DNA of 64,000 nt from Algicoccus sp048820935 (lineage in GTDB: Bacteria > Pseudomonadota > Gammaproteobacteria > Burkholderiales > Burkholderiaceae_B). Made by a program: the position numbers and the translations under genes. How positions within the stretch are numbered: the stretch's first letter is position 1; the number at the start of each line of letters is the position of its first letter. Positions 18,015 to 25,745 of the stretch are shown in pieces. The stretch is taken from contig NZ_JBMERD010000006.1 of the NCBI RefSeq assembly GCF_048820935.1, forward strand, positions 62,001 to 126,000, in the 5' to 3' direction. The notes beneath the pieces are model-generated. The model had not been told where the DNA came from and made no database searches. It saw nothing but the letters and a program-made list of their open reading frames with translations.

Positions 18015-19262
18015 ATGCCATTTTTATCTGCGACCTTTCTGATTCTTCTCCTTCTGGTGACCTTCACTCGATTCTGGTTAGGTGCGCGCCAAATTCGTCA
18101 TGTCCAGACACATCGCGAACAAGTGCCTGATGAGTTCAGTGAAAAAATCAGTTTACGCAGCCATCGTCGCGCAGCCGACTACACCGTCGCACGGGTCCGT
18201 TTAGGACGCATAGAAATTTTGTTAGACGCACTGATCTTGTTAGTCATGACATTGGGCGGTGGATTGCAATGGTTGTGGACGCAAACACAAAACATGATCT
18301 CTGGCACACTATTGCCTGAATTGGTTTTTATGGTGACCGTGTTTTTGATCATCAGTGCTTTACACCTGCCCATCAGCCTTTATCGACAGTTTCGTCTTGA
18401 AGAGCGTTTCGGGTTTAACCGCATGACGCTCAAGCTTTATATCAGTGATTTATTGAAAGGCTTATTGCTAGGGGCTCTTCTTGGCATCCCTTTATCCGCT
18501 TTAATCCTGTGGCTCATGGAAATGGCTGGAACTTACTGGTGGTTGTGGGCCTGGGTCGTTTGGACCGGATTCAATATTCTGATGCTATTGGTATTTCCGA
18601 CATGGATTGCCCCGATGTTTAACAAGTTCACGCCATTAGACGATGAAGAATTACGCTCACGAGTGCATGCTTTAGCAAAACGCTGCCAGTTTTCAATTCA
18701 GGGTTTGTTCGTCATGGACGGCTCTCGCCGGTCTGCCCATGGGAATGCCTACTTCACTGGCCTTGGAAAATCACGCCGAATCGTCTTTTTTGATACTTTA
18801 CTCAAGAAGCTAACACCCGAAGAAATCGAAGCGGTCCTCGCGCATGAACTGGGTCACTTCAAACATCATCACATTACGCGCCGAATGATTCTGAGTCTCT
18901 TGGCAGCGCTTGTCTTTTTTGGGGCACTGGGCTGGCTTGCACAATCGCCCTGGTTCTACGAAGCCTTGGGCGTACAACCGGTCGACCAAGCCGGTGCCAT
19001 GGCATTAGTGCTCTTTATGCTGGTCATGCCTATTTTTACGTTCTGGCTCACTCCAGTAATGAATGGCTTATCACGTCGTGATGAGTATGAAGCCGATCGT
19101 TTCGCAGCCCAGCAAAGCGATGCCACACAGTTGATTAGCGCATTGGTCAAGCTCTTTAATGACAATGCGGCCACACTCACACCAGATCCCGTTCATTCGG
19201 CTTTCTACGACTCACATCCACCAGCCAGTCTGAGGATTCAACAATTGGCAAAATTTGCATGA
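18015..19262 (+). CDS. M48 family membrane metallopeptidase (Ste24/CAAX-protease type)
   Basis: A 415-residue integral-membrane zinc peptidase. The zinc-binding motif HELGH is at residues 277-281 (AHELGHFKHHH) and the third ligand is the Glu in RRDEYEADRFA near residue 360. Four to six hydrophobic segments precede and follow the catalytic domain, as in Ste24. Bacterial members are thought to act in membrane protein quality control; the substrate here is unknown. It overlaps rsgA by ATGA (19259-19262), indicating translational coupling. Confidence 0.93.
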   Translation: MPFLSATFLILLLLVTFTRFWLGARQIRHVQTHREQVPDEFSEKISLRSHRRAADYTVARVRLGRIEILLDALILLVMTLGGGLQWLWTQTQNMISGTLLPELVFMVTVFLIISALHLPISLYRQFRLEERFGFNRMTLKLYISDLLKGLLLGALLGIPLSALILWLMEMAGTYWWLWAWVVWTGFNILMLLVFPTWIAPMFNKFTPLDDEELRSRVHALAKRCQFSIQGLFVMDGSRRSAHGNAYFTGLGKSRRIVFFDTLLKKLTPEEIEAVLAHELGHFKHHHITRRMILSLLAALVFFGALGWLAQSPWFYEALGVQPVDQAGAMALVLFMLVMPIFTFWLTPVMNGLSRRDEYEADRFAAQQSDATQLISALVKLFNDNAATLTPDPVHSAFYDSHPPASLRIQQLAKFA

Positions 19263-20164
19263 AAGAAAAATCGCTCACCGCACGCGTTGTCAGCTCGCAT
19301 GGACGTCATTACATCGTCGAATTAGCCGATGGACAAACTTTGCTAGCTTATCCACGCGGCAAACGCATTCAGGCTTGCGTCGGTGATTTAGTCAGCATTG
19401 AAATTTCTGGCCCAGAAAACGCTGCACTCACTGGCATACAACCTCGCCGTACATTGCTATATCGCTCTAACGAGCAACGCAATAAACTACTTGCCGCCAA
19501 TGTGGATCAAGTATTACTCGTAGTCTCTGGGTTTCCGATGTTCTCTGAAGATCTGTTGGGACGTGCTTTAACCGCTGCGTGGGCGGCAGATGTAACCCCG
19601 ATCATTGTGCTCAACAAAACCGATGAGCCTGAAGGTCTAGAAGAGGCTCGAGAAAAACTCAAACCCTACACCACACTCGGGGTCGACATACTTGAAGTCT
19701 CTGCGCTCAATAGCGCTCAAATTCAGAATCTTCTAGCCCCGCATTTAGAAGGTAAAAGCACACTTTTGCTTGGACAAAGTGCCATGGGTAAAAGCACATT
19801 ACTCAACACACTCATTCCTGAAGCGCAAGCAGCCACCCAGTCACATTCTCTGGCTTTGGGAGCAGGCCGTCACACCACAACAGCAACTCACCTATACCAC
19901 TTACCTGCCCCATATGAAGGATCTTTAATCGATTCTCCAGGGCTACAAACATTTGGTTTAGCTCATTTGAATGAGGAAGAGCTCGTGCGAGGTTTTCCGG
20001 AATTTTTGCAAGAAGGAAAAAGCTGCCGTTTCTATAACTGCAGCCACTTACATGAGCCGAATTGTGTGGTGCTTGAAGCCTTGGATCAGAGCCTCATTCA
20101 CCCACAACGCTATGCACTCTATGAGCGGCTATTGTCCGAGCTGGCAGCACGCGCAAGAATTTGA
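19259..20164 (+). CDS. rsgA: Small-subunit ribosome biogenesis GTPase RsgA
   Basis: RsgA checks maturation of the 30S decoding centre. The 301 residues show an N-terminal OB domain, the circularly permuted GTPase order (NKTD at 119-122 before the P-loop GQSAMGKST at 172-180, then DSPGLQTFG) and a C-terminal zinc site CRFYNCSHLHEPNC. The P-loop has A-M where G-V is more usual. The gene overlaps the upstream M48 gene, and its 3' end overlaps the convergent CoA pyrophosphatase gene by 46 bases. Confidence 0.95.
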   Translation: MKEKSLTARVVSSHGRHYIVELADGQTLLAYPRGKRIQACVGDLVSIEISGPENAALTGIQPRRTLLYRSNEQRNKLLAANVDQVLLVVSGFPMFSEDLLGRALTAAWAADVTPIIVLNKTDEPEGLEEAREKLKPYTTLGVDILEVSALNSAQIQNLLAPHLEGKSTLLLGQSAMGKSTLLNTLIPEAQAATQSHSLALGAGRHTTTATHLYHLPAPYEGSLIDSPGLQTFGLAHLNEEELVRGFPEFLQEGKSCRFYNCSHLHEPNCVVLEALDQSLIHPQRYALYERLLSELAARARI

Positions 20165-20871
20165 TACATCCCTCGTAACATCGCTGCAGTCGCACCCCAG
20201 ATAAAAAACTGTTCCCAAGGTACTGAGTAGTATTGACGCTGTAAACCGTTAGGCAAACGAGCTCGATGTAAACGATAGTTCATCGGATCGGTGAGAAATG
20301 ACAAGGGCACTTCAAACACTTCAGCGACTTCACCGGCATCGGGTGCTAAAGAAAAGTCCGGGCGCACCAAAGCTGTCACCGGTGTAATTGAATAACCTGT
20401 TCCAGTCACATACTCAGGCAGTCGACCCAACACATCCACGTGATCGTACGTCAAGCCCGTTTCTTCCAAAGTTTCTCGTAGTGCTGTGGCTTCTGCGTCC
20501 GAATCATCTGGTTCGCAACGGCCTCCAGGAAAACAAACCTGACCTGCGTGATGCTGCAAGTGTGCAGTGCGCTGAGTTAATAAAACCGTCAAACCTTCTT
20601 GTCGCATCACCATCGGCACTAAAACAGCCGCTGGCACAGGCTCTTGATGAACAATCTGGCGAGAGAATGATTTTTCTCGTGGCAAGTCTGTCTTAAAGTC
20701 AACACCACCGCCTAAAACGTCACGAATAAAATCAGGTGCTAAGCGCTCTACAGGCACTGCACCATAGGACGAACCAGCAGGTTCCCACGATTGGGCTTGT
20801 GGGTCAAAGGATGGAAGCAGTGTTTTAGATTTTTTAATGCCGTGTTCGGCGGTAGATTCATGAGTCTGCAT
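20119..20871 (-). CDS. CoA pyrophosphatase, Nudix hydrolase (YeaB/NudL type)
   Basis: The 250-residue protein contains the Nudix box G-x5-E-x7-RE-x2-EE-x-G within GGRCEPDDSDAEATALRETLEETGL (near residues 130-155) and the CoA-pyrophosphatase flavoured context LTQRTAHLQHHAGQVCFPGG just before it. The family splits CoA or its derivatives to 4'-phosphopantetheine and 3',5'-ADP. I chose the ATG at 20871 (MQTHESTAEHG); the longer frame to 20907 looks like translated leader. Its tail overlaps rsgA on the other strand by 46 bases. Confidence 0.88.
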   Translation of the reverse strand: MQTHESTAEHGIKKSKTLLPSFDPQAQSWEPAGSSYGAVPVERLAPDFIRDVLGGGVDFKTDLPREKSFSRQIVHQEPVPAAVLVPMVMRQEGLTVLLTQRTAHLQHHAGQVCFPGGRCEPDDSDAEATALRETLEETGLTYDHVDVLGRLPEYVTGTGYSITPVTALVRPDFSLAPDAGEVAEVFEVPLSFLTDPMNYRLHRARLPNGLQRQYYSVPWEQFFIWGATAAMLRGMYQILARAASSDNSRS

Positions 20872-20940
20872 GATCAATAGGCAAACGAGACGGATAAACG
20901 TAAACACCTACTAGCATACACCGATGATTCACTCATAGTG

Positions 20941-20974
20941 AAAAAAAACGCCGTTCGTTTGAACGGCGTTTTTT
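20941..20974 (-). terminator. Rho-independent terminator after rplS
   Basis: A perfect stem around ACGCCGTTC / GAACGGCGT with a GTTT loop is flanked by A and T runs on both sides. It lies 14 bases past the rplS stop and can work in both directions. Confidence 0.92.
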
Positions 20975-20987
20975 GAAACAATCGAAT

Positions 20988-21413
20988 TTATTCGTTTGTT
21001 GCGGCAGGTGCTTCTGCAGCTGCAGGTGCGGCAACCTTAGCAGGTGCTGCACGACGAACCAATTTTTCTTTAATACGTGCTGCCTTACCGGAACGCTGAC
21101 GCAGGTAGTAAAGCTTGGCGCGGCGAACATCACCACGACGTTTCACGATGATCTCAGCGATCTGTGGGGAGTACAACTGGAATGTACGCTCCACGGCTTC
21201 GCCGGAAGAAATCTTGCGAACGATAAAAGAAGAGTTCAAACCACGATTGCGACGGCCAATTACCACACCTTCATAGGCCTGAACACGGCGACGTGTTCCT
21301 TCAACGACGTTGACGTTCACAACCACGGTATCACCAGGCCCAAACTCTGGAAATGTGCGTTCGCCCATCAGGCGTGCAATTTCTTCCTGCTCAATTGTCT
21401 GAATAAGATTCAT
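20988..21413 (-). CDS. rplS: 50S ribosomal protein L19
   Basis: L19 sits at the 30S-50S interface. The protein of 141 residues starts MNLIQTIEQEEIARL (ATG at 21413, GGAG 6 bases before) and contains FPEFGPGDTVVVNV, RRVQAYEGVVIGRRNRGLNSSF and RRAKLYYLR, all diagnostic. The C-terminus is extended by an Ala/Pro/Lys-rich tail of about 25 residues (AAPAKVAAPAAAEAPA), longer than in E. coli and typical of several Burkholderiales. The rpsP-rimM-trmD genes that normally precede it are absent: the upstream DNA holds only the short SOS-type gene and a TRAP operon. Confidence 0.97.
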   Translation of the reverse strand: MNLIQTIEQEEIARLMGERTFPEFGPGDTVVVNVNVVEGTRRRVQAYEGVVIGRRNRGLNSSFIVRKISSGEAVERTFQLYSPQIAEIIVKRRGDVRRAKLYYLRQRSGKAARIKEKLVRRAAPAKVAAPAAAEAPAATNE

Positions 21414-21566
21414 GCTAACTCCAAAAGCATCATGCGCTGGTCTCTTCATGAGCGTTGTTGTTCATACCAACACCCGAGTATTGCGTTCTCACCAGTCAGA
21501 GGATGCAACTAAAAGAACGTAGCATTATACCGACTTTTCGAATGAGTGACACACTCACACGAAAAA

Positions 21567-21725
21567 TTAATAACCCAAGTAGAACCCCATCCACATCAGT
21601 CCAGGGGTTGCGATCGCCCAGAACGAAACTAGCAACACATCACCGATCAATCTAGAACGACGTTTTTTGAATTGTGATCTCTCAGAGTCATGGAGTTTGG
21701 CAGTGTGGTAAGACATCGAAGTCAT
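21567..21725 (-). CDS. Putative SOS-controlled small membrane protein (52 aa)
   Basis: A 52-codon reading frame from ATG 21725 (AAGGAAA about 7 bases upstream) to TAA. The product starts MTSMSYHTAKLHDSERS, has a strongly basic stretch FKKRRSR at residues 19-25, and then one hydrophobic segment of about 24 residues (LIGDVLLVSFWAIATPG and on to GFYLGY at the C-terminus), so an N-in, single-pass inner-membrane topology is predicted. Two perfect LexA boxes and a plausible promoter lie 58-91 bases before the start. I do not recognise the family. Small SOS-induced membrane proteins in other bacteria include division inhibitors (Caulobacter SidA) and the TisB toxin; similarity to these is of design only, not sequence. 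Confidence 0.6.
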   Translation of the reverse strand: MTSMSYHTAKLHDSERSQFKKRRSRLIGDVLLVSFWAIATPGLMWMGFYLGY

Positions 21726-21782
21726 GATATTTTCCTTTTTACTTGTCTCAAGCTGATTTTTTTCACAGTGCTATTTCTAGTA

Positions 21783-21816
21783 CTGTATAACAACACAGTA
21801 CTGTTTGCAAGAACAG
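21783..21816 (-). promoter_or_regulatory. Two tandem LexA (SOS) boxes with overlapping promoter
   Basis: CTGT-N8-ACAG occurs at 21783-21798 and again at 21801-21816, both perfect matches to the beta/gammaproteobacterial LexA consensus, with centres 18 bases apart. On the minus strand a promoter TTGCAA-N17-TACAGT overlaps both boxes and points to the 52-codon gene starting at 21725. A repressor bound here would cover the promoter. Confidence 0.78.
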
Positions 21817-21896
21817 TTAAATTGACATCATGACTATTTGTTGGATAAGAGAGACAACAGAAGACAATCTCGATAACTTGGACGCACACAATGGCA

Positions 21897-21941
21897 TAAA
21901 AAAATCCCGCCAAAACGATAAAGCGCTGGCGGGATTTTTTT
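21897..21941 (-). terminator. Rho-independent terminator of the TAXI-TRAP operon
   Basis: A 12-13 bp stem (AAAAATCCCGCCA / TGGCGGGATTTTT) lies 20 bases beyond the permease stop. It has A and T runs on both sides, so it can also end a plus-strand transcript starting near the LexA boxes. Confidence 0.9.
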
Positions 21942-21961
21942 GATTAGTTTTAGGTAAACAG

Positions 21962-24202
21962 TTAGCCTGGTACCAAACCAGACGTATCCGGTGAACGATC
22001 ACGCCCTCTCCAGAGCCAGAGCAGAATCAACACGACCAGAGGCGTCGCGACTGCGTTGACCACATAGTTTCCAAATACCAAGGAGACAGACAAAATATTC
22101 AACGCCACAAAAGCTGGCCAAGGAATTTTTCGACCAAAGAACCCGGTATAAGCAGCAGACAATCCAACCAACGCAACGATCATGCCAATGAAAGCCACCG
22201 TAAAGTCTGACCAAGTAAAGTCAATAAACAATAAGGCTGGCGTGTACACAAATGCGAACGGCACCAGTGCTTTACCCATCGATAGTCGGAAGGCCGTCAT
22301 ACCAGTACGCATCGGTTCAGATCCTGCTATCCCCGCTGCGGCAAACGCAGCCAGTGCAACCGGCGGCGTCACATCAGCCAGCACCCCAAAATAGAACACG
22401 AATAAGTGGGTCGACAGTTGTGGCACGTCAAGCTGCGCCAATGTAGGTGCCACAATGGCAGCCAAGATGATGTACGTCGGTGTTGTCGGTACACCAGCAC
22501 CCATCACGATGCAGGCAATCGCAGTAAAGATCAAACCCGTGAAAATGGTGAGCTGCTTCAGATCAATCAAGTTAAACAGGTCTAAGAACTTGATCGAATG
22601 GGCAACCGATTCAGACAGGTTCAAGACAAAGGACGAGAATTTGAATCCCATACCGGTCAACGTCATGATACCCAGCACAAAACCAACACACGCACACGCT
22701 GCACCAATACCCAGCGCCGATTTCGCACCCATTTCAAAACCGACAACCAAAGCTTTCGGTGTAATGGCCTGCCCTGCCATTCGACGTCCATAGGAGCCCA
22801 AAAACTTCGGAATCCATGAACAAACAATACACAGGATAATGCCCCAGAAAGCGGCCAAGAACGGCGTGTACTGCATCAGAAGCAAGGTCACCATCACAAT
22901 GAGTGGAATGAACAAGTGCCATGACGACACCAGTACTTTCCAGACATTCGGAATGTCTTTAGGATCCATCCCTTGCAAACGCAGACGTTTAGCTTCAAAG
23001 TGAACCATCAACAAAATGGCCAGATAGTGCATCGCCGCGGGGATAATGGCCACCAAGACCAGATAAGCATAAGGAATGCCCAATGTTTCAGCCATGATGA
23101 AAGAAGCGGCGCCCATAATCGGTGGTGTAATCTGCCCACCACACGAGGAGGATGCTTCTACACCTCCCGCAAAACGACCACCAAACCCGACTCGCTTCAT
23201 CATCGGAATCGTCATCACACCGGTTGTCACGGTGTTGGCAATGGCTGACCCTGAGATCATGCCAAACAGGCCCGACGAAACCACGGAGACCTTGGCAGGG
23301 CCACCAGAGAATCGGCCAGCCGCAAAAGTGGCGAGTTCTACAAACAACTGACCTAAGCCTGTCATTTGCGCCATGATGCCAAACAACACAAAGTGAAAGA
23401 CAAAGGTCGCAACGACACCCACGGGGATGCCATAAATCCCTTCTGTGCCTTTATACAAGTGGGCCACCACGCGTGGCACGCTATAGCCTCGGTGCGCCAG
23501 TTCCCCTGGCAGATAGGGCCCAAAAATTCCGTACAGCACCACCGCAACTGCTAACAAAGGCAAGAAAACGCCCATGGTTCGGCGTGTCACCTCAACCACC
23601 ATCACAATCGCGAGCACACCCACCATCAAGTCAATGGCAGAGTGGTCACCAGGCCGATCGATAAAAATGTCCTGAAAGTTCACAATCAGGTATAAAGAAA
23701 ACCCGCTCGAGACGGCTGCAAAAAACCAGTCACGAATTGGAATATGGGTGTGACTACCTTCCAAAAACTTCAAGGGCAGCGATAAGATACTGATGAGTAT
23801 CACGACACCCATAAAAAGCCAGGCTGTCGTCGAATCAACGTTATTGCCTAAGCCATCGATCAGCCACCAGGCCAGCAAAATATAAAAGGCGCCCAAGGCA
23901 ATCGGAACAGTCCACTCCCAAATACCTGGCAAGGGTCGCTGGCGCGGAAACACCAGAAAGCACAAGCCCAACACGGCTGCCAAGTGAATGGCTCGGTGTT
24001 CGATTTCATTGTGCAGTCCAAACCCAGCTGTGTATAAGTGCCAACCAGACAGCAATACCGAAATAACGGTCACAATCATGGCTGCCAAACCAGCCAGATT
24101 TCTAAAATTTGATTCCGGATCGTATTGTTCGATCAGCTTATCGACATCGATTTCACCGGAATTCTGATCTTCTTTTTGTTCAGGTTTCACACACAACCCC
24201 AA
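21962..24202 (-). CDS. TRAP transporter fused permease (4TM/12TM, TAXI type)
   Basis: The 746-residue protein joins the small (DctQ-like) and large (DctM-like) TRAP membrane subunits in one chain, the arrangement found with TAXI receptors. The N-terminal 70 residues are hydrophilic, then some 16-18 hydrophobic segments follow; the DctM half has GMISGSAIANTVTTGVMTIPMMKR and GGQITPPIMGAASFIMAE, and later GAGVPTTPTYIILA. It uses an ion gradient to import an organic solute delivered by the receptor. The frame opens with TTG at 24202; a GTG at 24190 is equally possible. It follows the DUF1850 gene by 18 bases in the operon. Confidence 0.93.
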   Translation of the reverse strand: MGLCVKPEQKEDQNSGEIDVDKLIEQYDPESNFRNLAGLAAMIVTVISVLLSGWHLYTAGFGLHNEIEHRAIHLAAVLGLCFLVFPRQRPLPGIWEWTVPIALGAFYILLAWWLIDGLGNNVDSTTAWLFMGVVILISILSLPLKFLEGSHTHIPIRDWFFAAVSSGFSLYLIVNFQDIFIDRPGDHSAIDLMVGVLAIVMVVEVTRRTMGVFLPLLAVAVVLYGIFGPYLPGELAHRGYSVPRVVAHLYKGTEGIYGIPVGVVATFVFHFVLFGIMAQMTGLGQLFVELATFAAGRFSGGPAKVSVVSSGLFGMISGSAIANTVTTGVMTIPMMKRVGFGGRFAGGVEASSSCGGQITPPIMGAASFIMAETLGIPYAYLVLVAIIPAAMHYLAILLMVHFEAKRLRLQGMDPKDIPNVWKVLVSSWHLFIPLIVMVTLLLMQYTPFLAAFWGIILCIVCSWIPKFLGSYGRRMAGQAITPKALVVGFEMGAKSALGIGAACACVGFVLGIMTLTGMGFKFSSFVLNLSESVAHSIKFLDLFNLIDLKQLTIFTGLIFTAIACIVMGAGVPTTPTYIILAAIVAPTLAQLDVPQLSTHLFVFYFGVLADVTPPVALAAFAAAGIAGSEPMRTGMTAFRLSMGKALVPFAFVYTPALLFIDFTWSDFTVAFIGMIVALVGLSAAYTGFFGRKIPWPAFVALNILSVSLVFGNYVVNAVATPLVVLILLWLWRGRDRSPDTSGLVPG

Positions 24203-24220
24203 TTGTTGAACGATACGACA

Positions 24221-24736
24221 TCAATTTGATGCGGCTTCAGGTGTCGGACACCCTTGCAAAGTGATTCGAACTGAGCGATCACTTAAGTCGCCTAGACGCA
24301 CACGACTGTCACCCCAAACCAGCGTAATTTTTTGAGAAGGTAACGGCAGTTGGATGAACGGATCAATCACGCGATCTAGTGTGAGTCGCCAAGTTTCGCC
24401 ATCTCTGATCATCGTTTCGGATGAATCAGTTGCTGCATAAGGCAAACCATACCCCTGCCCTTGAAACACTTCTTGCACCAGATGTGCACGCCACTGTCCA
24501 TGATGTGCGCGCATTTCATAGATGTCTTGCACCGGCGTATTTAAAACAGAATGAATGAATTCAACTGAAAATCGCACAGGCCCATCGGGCATTTTCCATT
24601 GCGCAAGCAGCTGATCTGAACGATGCTCTTTGAGTGTTAGGTAACAAGGTGATTCAGATAAAGATTGTGCGCCGACACTGACCATAAAAACAGCCAGTAT
24701 CGGCACACAGAGCAAAGTCCAAGGCTTACTTAACAA
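24221..24736 (-). CDS. DUF1850 protein of a TAXI-TRAP operon
   Basis: The 171-residue protein has an N-terminal hydrophobic signal-like segment (LLCVPILAVFMVSVGA) and then the DUF1850 pattern: FSVEFIHSVLNTPVQDIYEM near residue 55 and GETWRLTLDRV with a terminal RVRLGDLSDRSVRI. Members occur almost only between TAXI receptor and fused permease genes, as here, and are probably exported accessory subunits, although no function is proven. The likely start is a TTG at 24736 that overlaps the receptor gene stop by 11 bases, pointing to translational coupling. Confidence 0.85.
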   Translation of the reverse strand: MLSKPWTLLCVPILAVFMVSVGAQSLSESPCYLTLKEHRSDQLLAQWKMPDGPVRFSVEFIHSVLNTPVQDIYEMRAHHGQWRAHLVQEVFQGQGYGLPYAATDSSETMIRDGETWRLTLDRVIDPFIQLPLPSQKITLVWGDSRVRLGDLSDRSVRITLQGCPTPEAASN

Positions 24737-25697
24737 GACCTTTTTCTTTGTAGTACTTCAGTGCGCCTGGGTGTATGGGCGTTGTACCCACTTCCATGGC
24801 GTTATCCAGCGTAATAGTTTTACCTTGGCTGTGTACTTGACCCATCACGTCCAAGTTCTCAAAGAGCGCTTTAGTCACTTCATACGCTGCTTCATCGCTC
24901 AGCTTGTCGTTGGTTGCCCAAACAGCCAACACAGCAATTGTGTCGACAGGTTCAGTCTGACCTTTGTACGTATTGGCGGGCAGTGTCACTTTTGCGTAGT
25001 ACGGCTGTGTTTCACGCAGCTTATCGATTGAAGGACCGCTCAGTGGCACGATTTTGAGGTCATGTGCTTGGGCGAAATCAGTCACAGCGGCTGTTGGCAC
25101 ACCCGCTGTAATCAGCGTTGCGTCAAGGTTACCGTCCTTAATTTTATCGACAGCTTGTGTAAAGGAAGATGAGTCTTCTTTTACATCGCTTCGCTTCAGA
25201 CCGTTGATTTCAAGCAGATCTGTCAACAACTGATACTGACCTGAACCGGGTGAGCCAGATGAGATGGACTTGCCTTTCAAATCAGCAATGCTGTTGATAT
25301 CGGAGTTGGCACGTGTGATCAACTGCACGGTTTCGGGATAGAGTGCAGCCAAAGCACGCAATTGTGGCAAGCCATTGTTTTCAAACTGAGCGCGACCGTT
25401 GTAAGCCGCATCCAAAATATCCGCAGCCACAAAAGCAGACTCAATGTCATTGTTGCCCAAGAGCTTGGCGTTACCGACCGATGCACCTGCAGATTCCGCA
25501 GTTGCAGACACTTTTTTACCGTTGACAGTGGCTTTGTTTGAAATCAACTGAGCCAGCATGCCACCTAAGGGATAGTATGTGCCGCCTGTACCACCTGTCG
25601 CAATACCAAAGAACTCACGATTTTGCGCCATAGCGCTCGAAGACAACAATGACAGGGCCAATGCCGCACCTGCCACAGCTTTCCATGTGATTTTCAT
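24726..25697 (-). CDS. TAXI family TRAP solute receptor
   Basis: A periplasmic binding protein of 323 residues. The start ATG at 25697 has AGGAG 8 bases before it and opens a Sec signal ending ASSAMA-Q at about residue 24. The mature part begins with the TAXI signature FFGIATGGTGGTYYPLGG and has KLLGNNDIESAFVAADI and SSGSPGSGQ, features of the ligand-binding lobe. Receptors of this class bind dicarboxylates or amino acids such as glutamate; the ligand here is unknown. It is the first gene of the operon receptor / DUF1850 / fused permease, and lies 28 bases beyond the FAD oxidoreductase gene. Confidence 0.93.
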   Translation of the reverse strand: MKITWKAVAGAALALSLLSSSAMAQNREFFGIATGGTGGTYYPLGGMLAQLISNKATVNGKKVSATAESAGASVGNAKLLGNNDIESAFVAADILDAAYNGRAQFENNGLPQLRALAALYPETVQLITRANSDINSIADLKGKSISSGSPGSGQYQLLTDLLEINGLKRSDVKEDSSSFTQAVDKIKDGNLDATLITAGVPTAAVTDFAQAHDLKIVPLSGPSIDKLRETQPYYAKVTLPANTYKGQTEPVDTIAVLAVWATNDKLSDEAAYEVTKALFENLDVMGQVHSQGKTITLDNAMEVGTTPIHPGALKYYKEKGLVK

Positions 25698-25745
25698 GCA
25701 ACTTCTCCTATTGAACAACTTAAAAATGAGACCCCTTCAACCGCA

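Noticed and set aside
21766..21786. A third dyad ACAGTGCTA...TAGTACTGT left of the LexA boxes
   Set aside because: Its arms are in the reverse order (ACAG...CTGT), not the CTGT-N8-ACAG of LexA, and the spacing does not fit.
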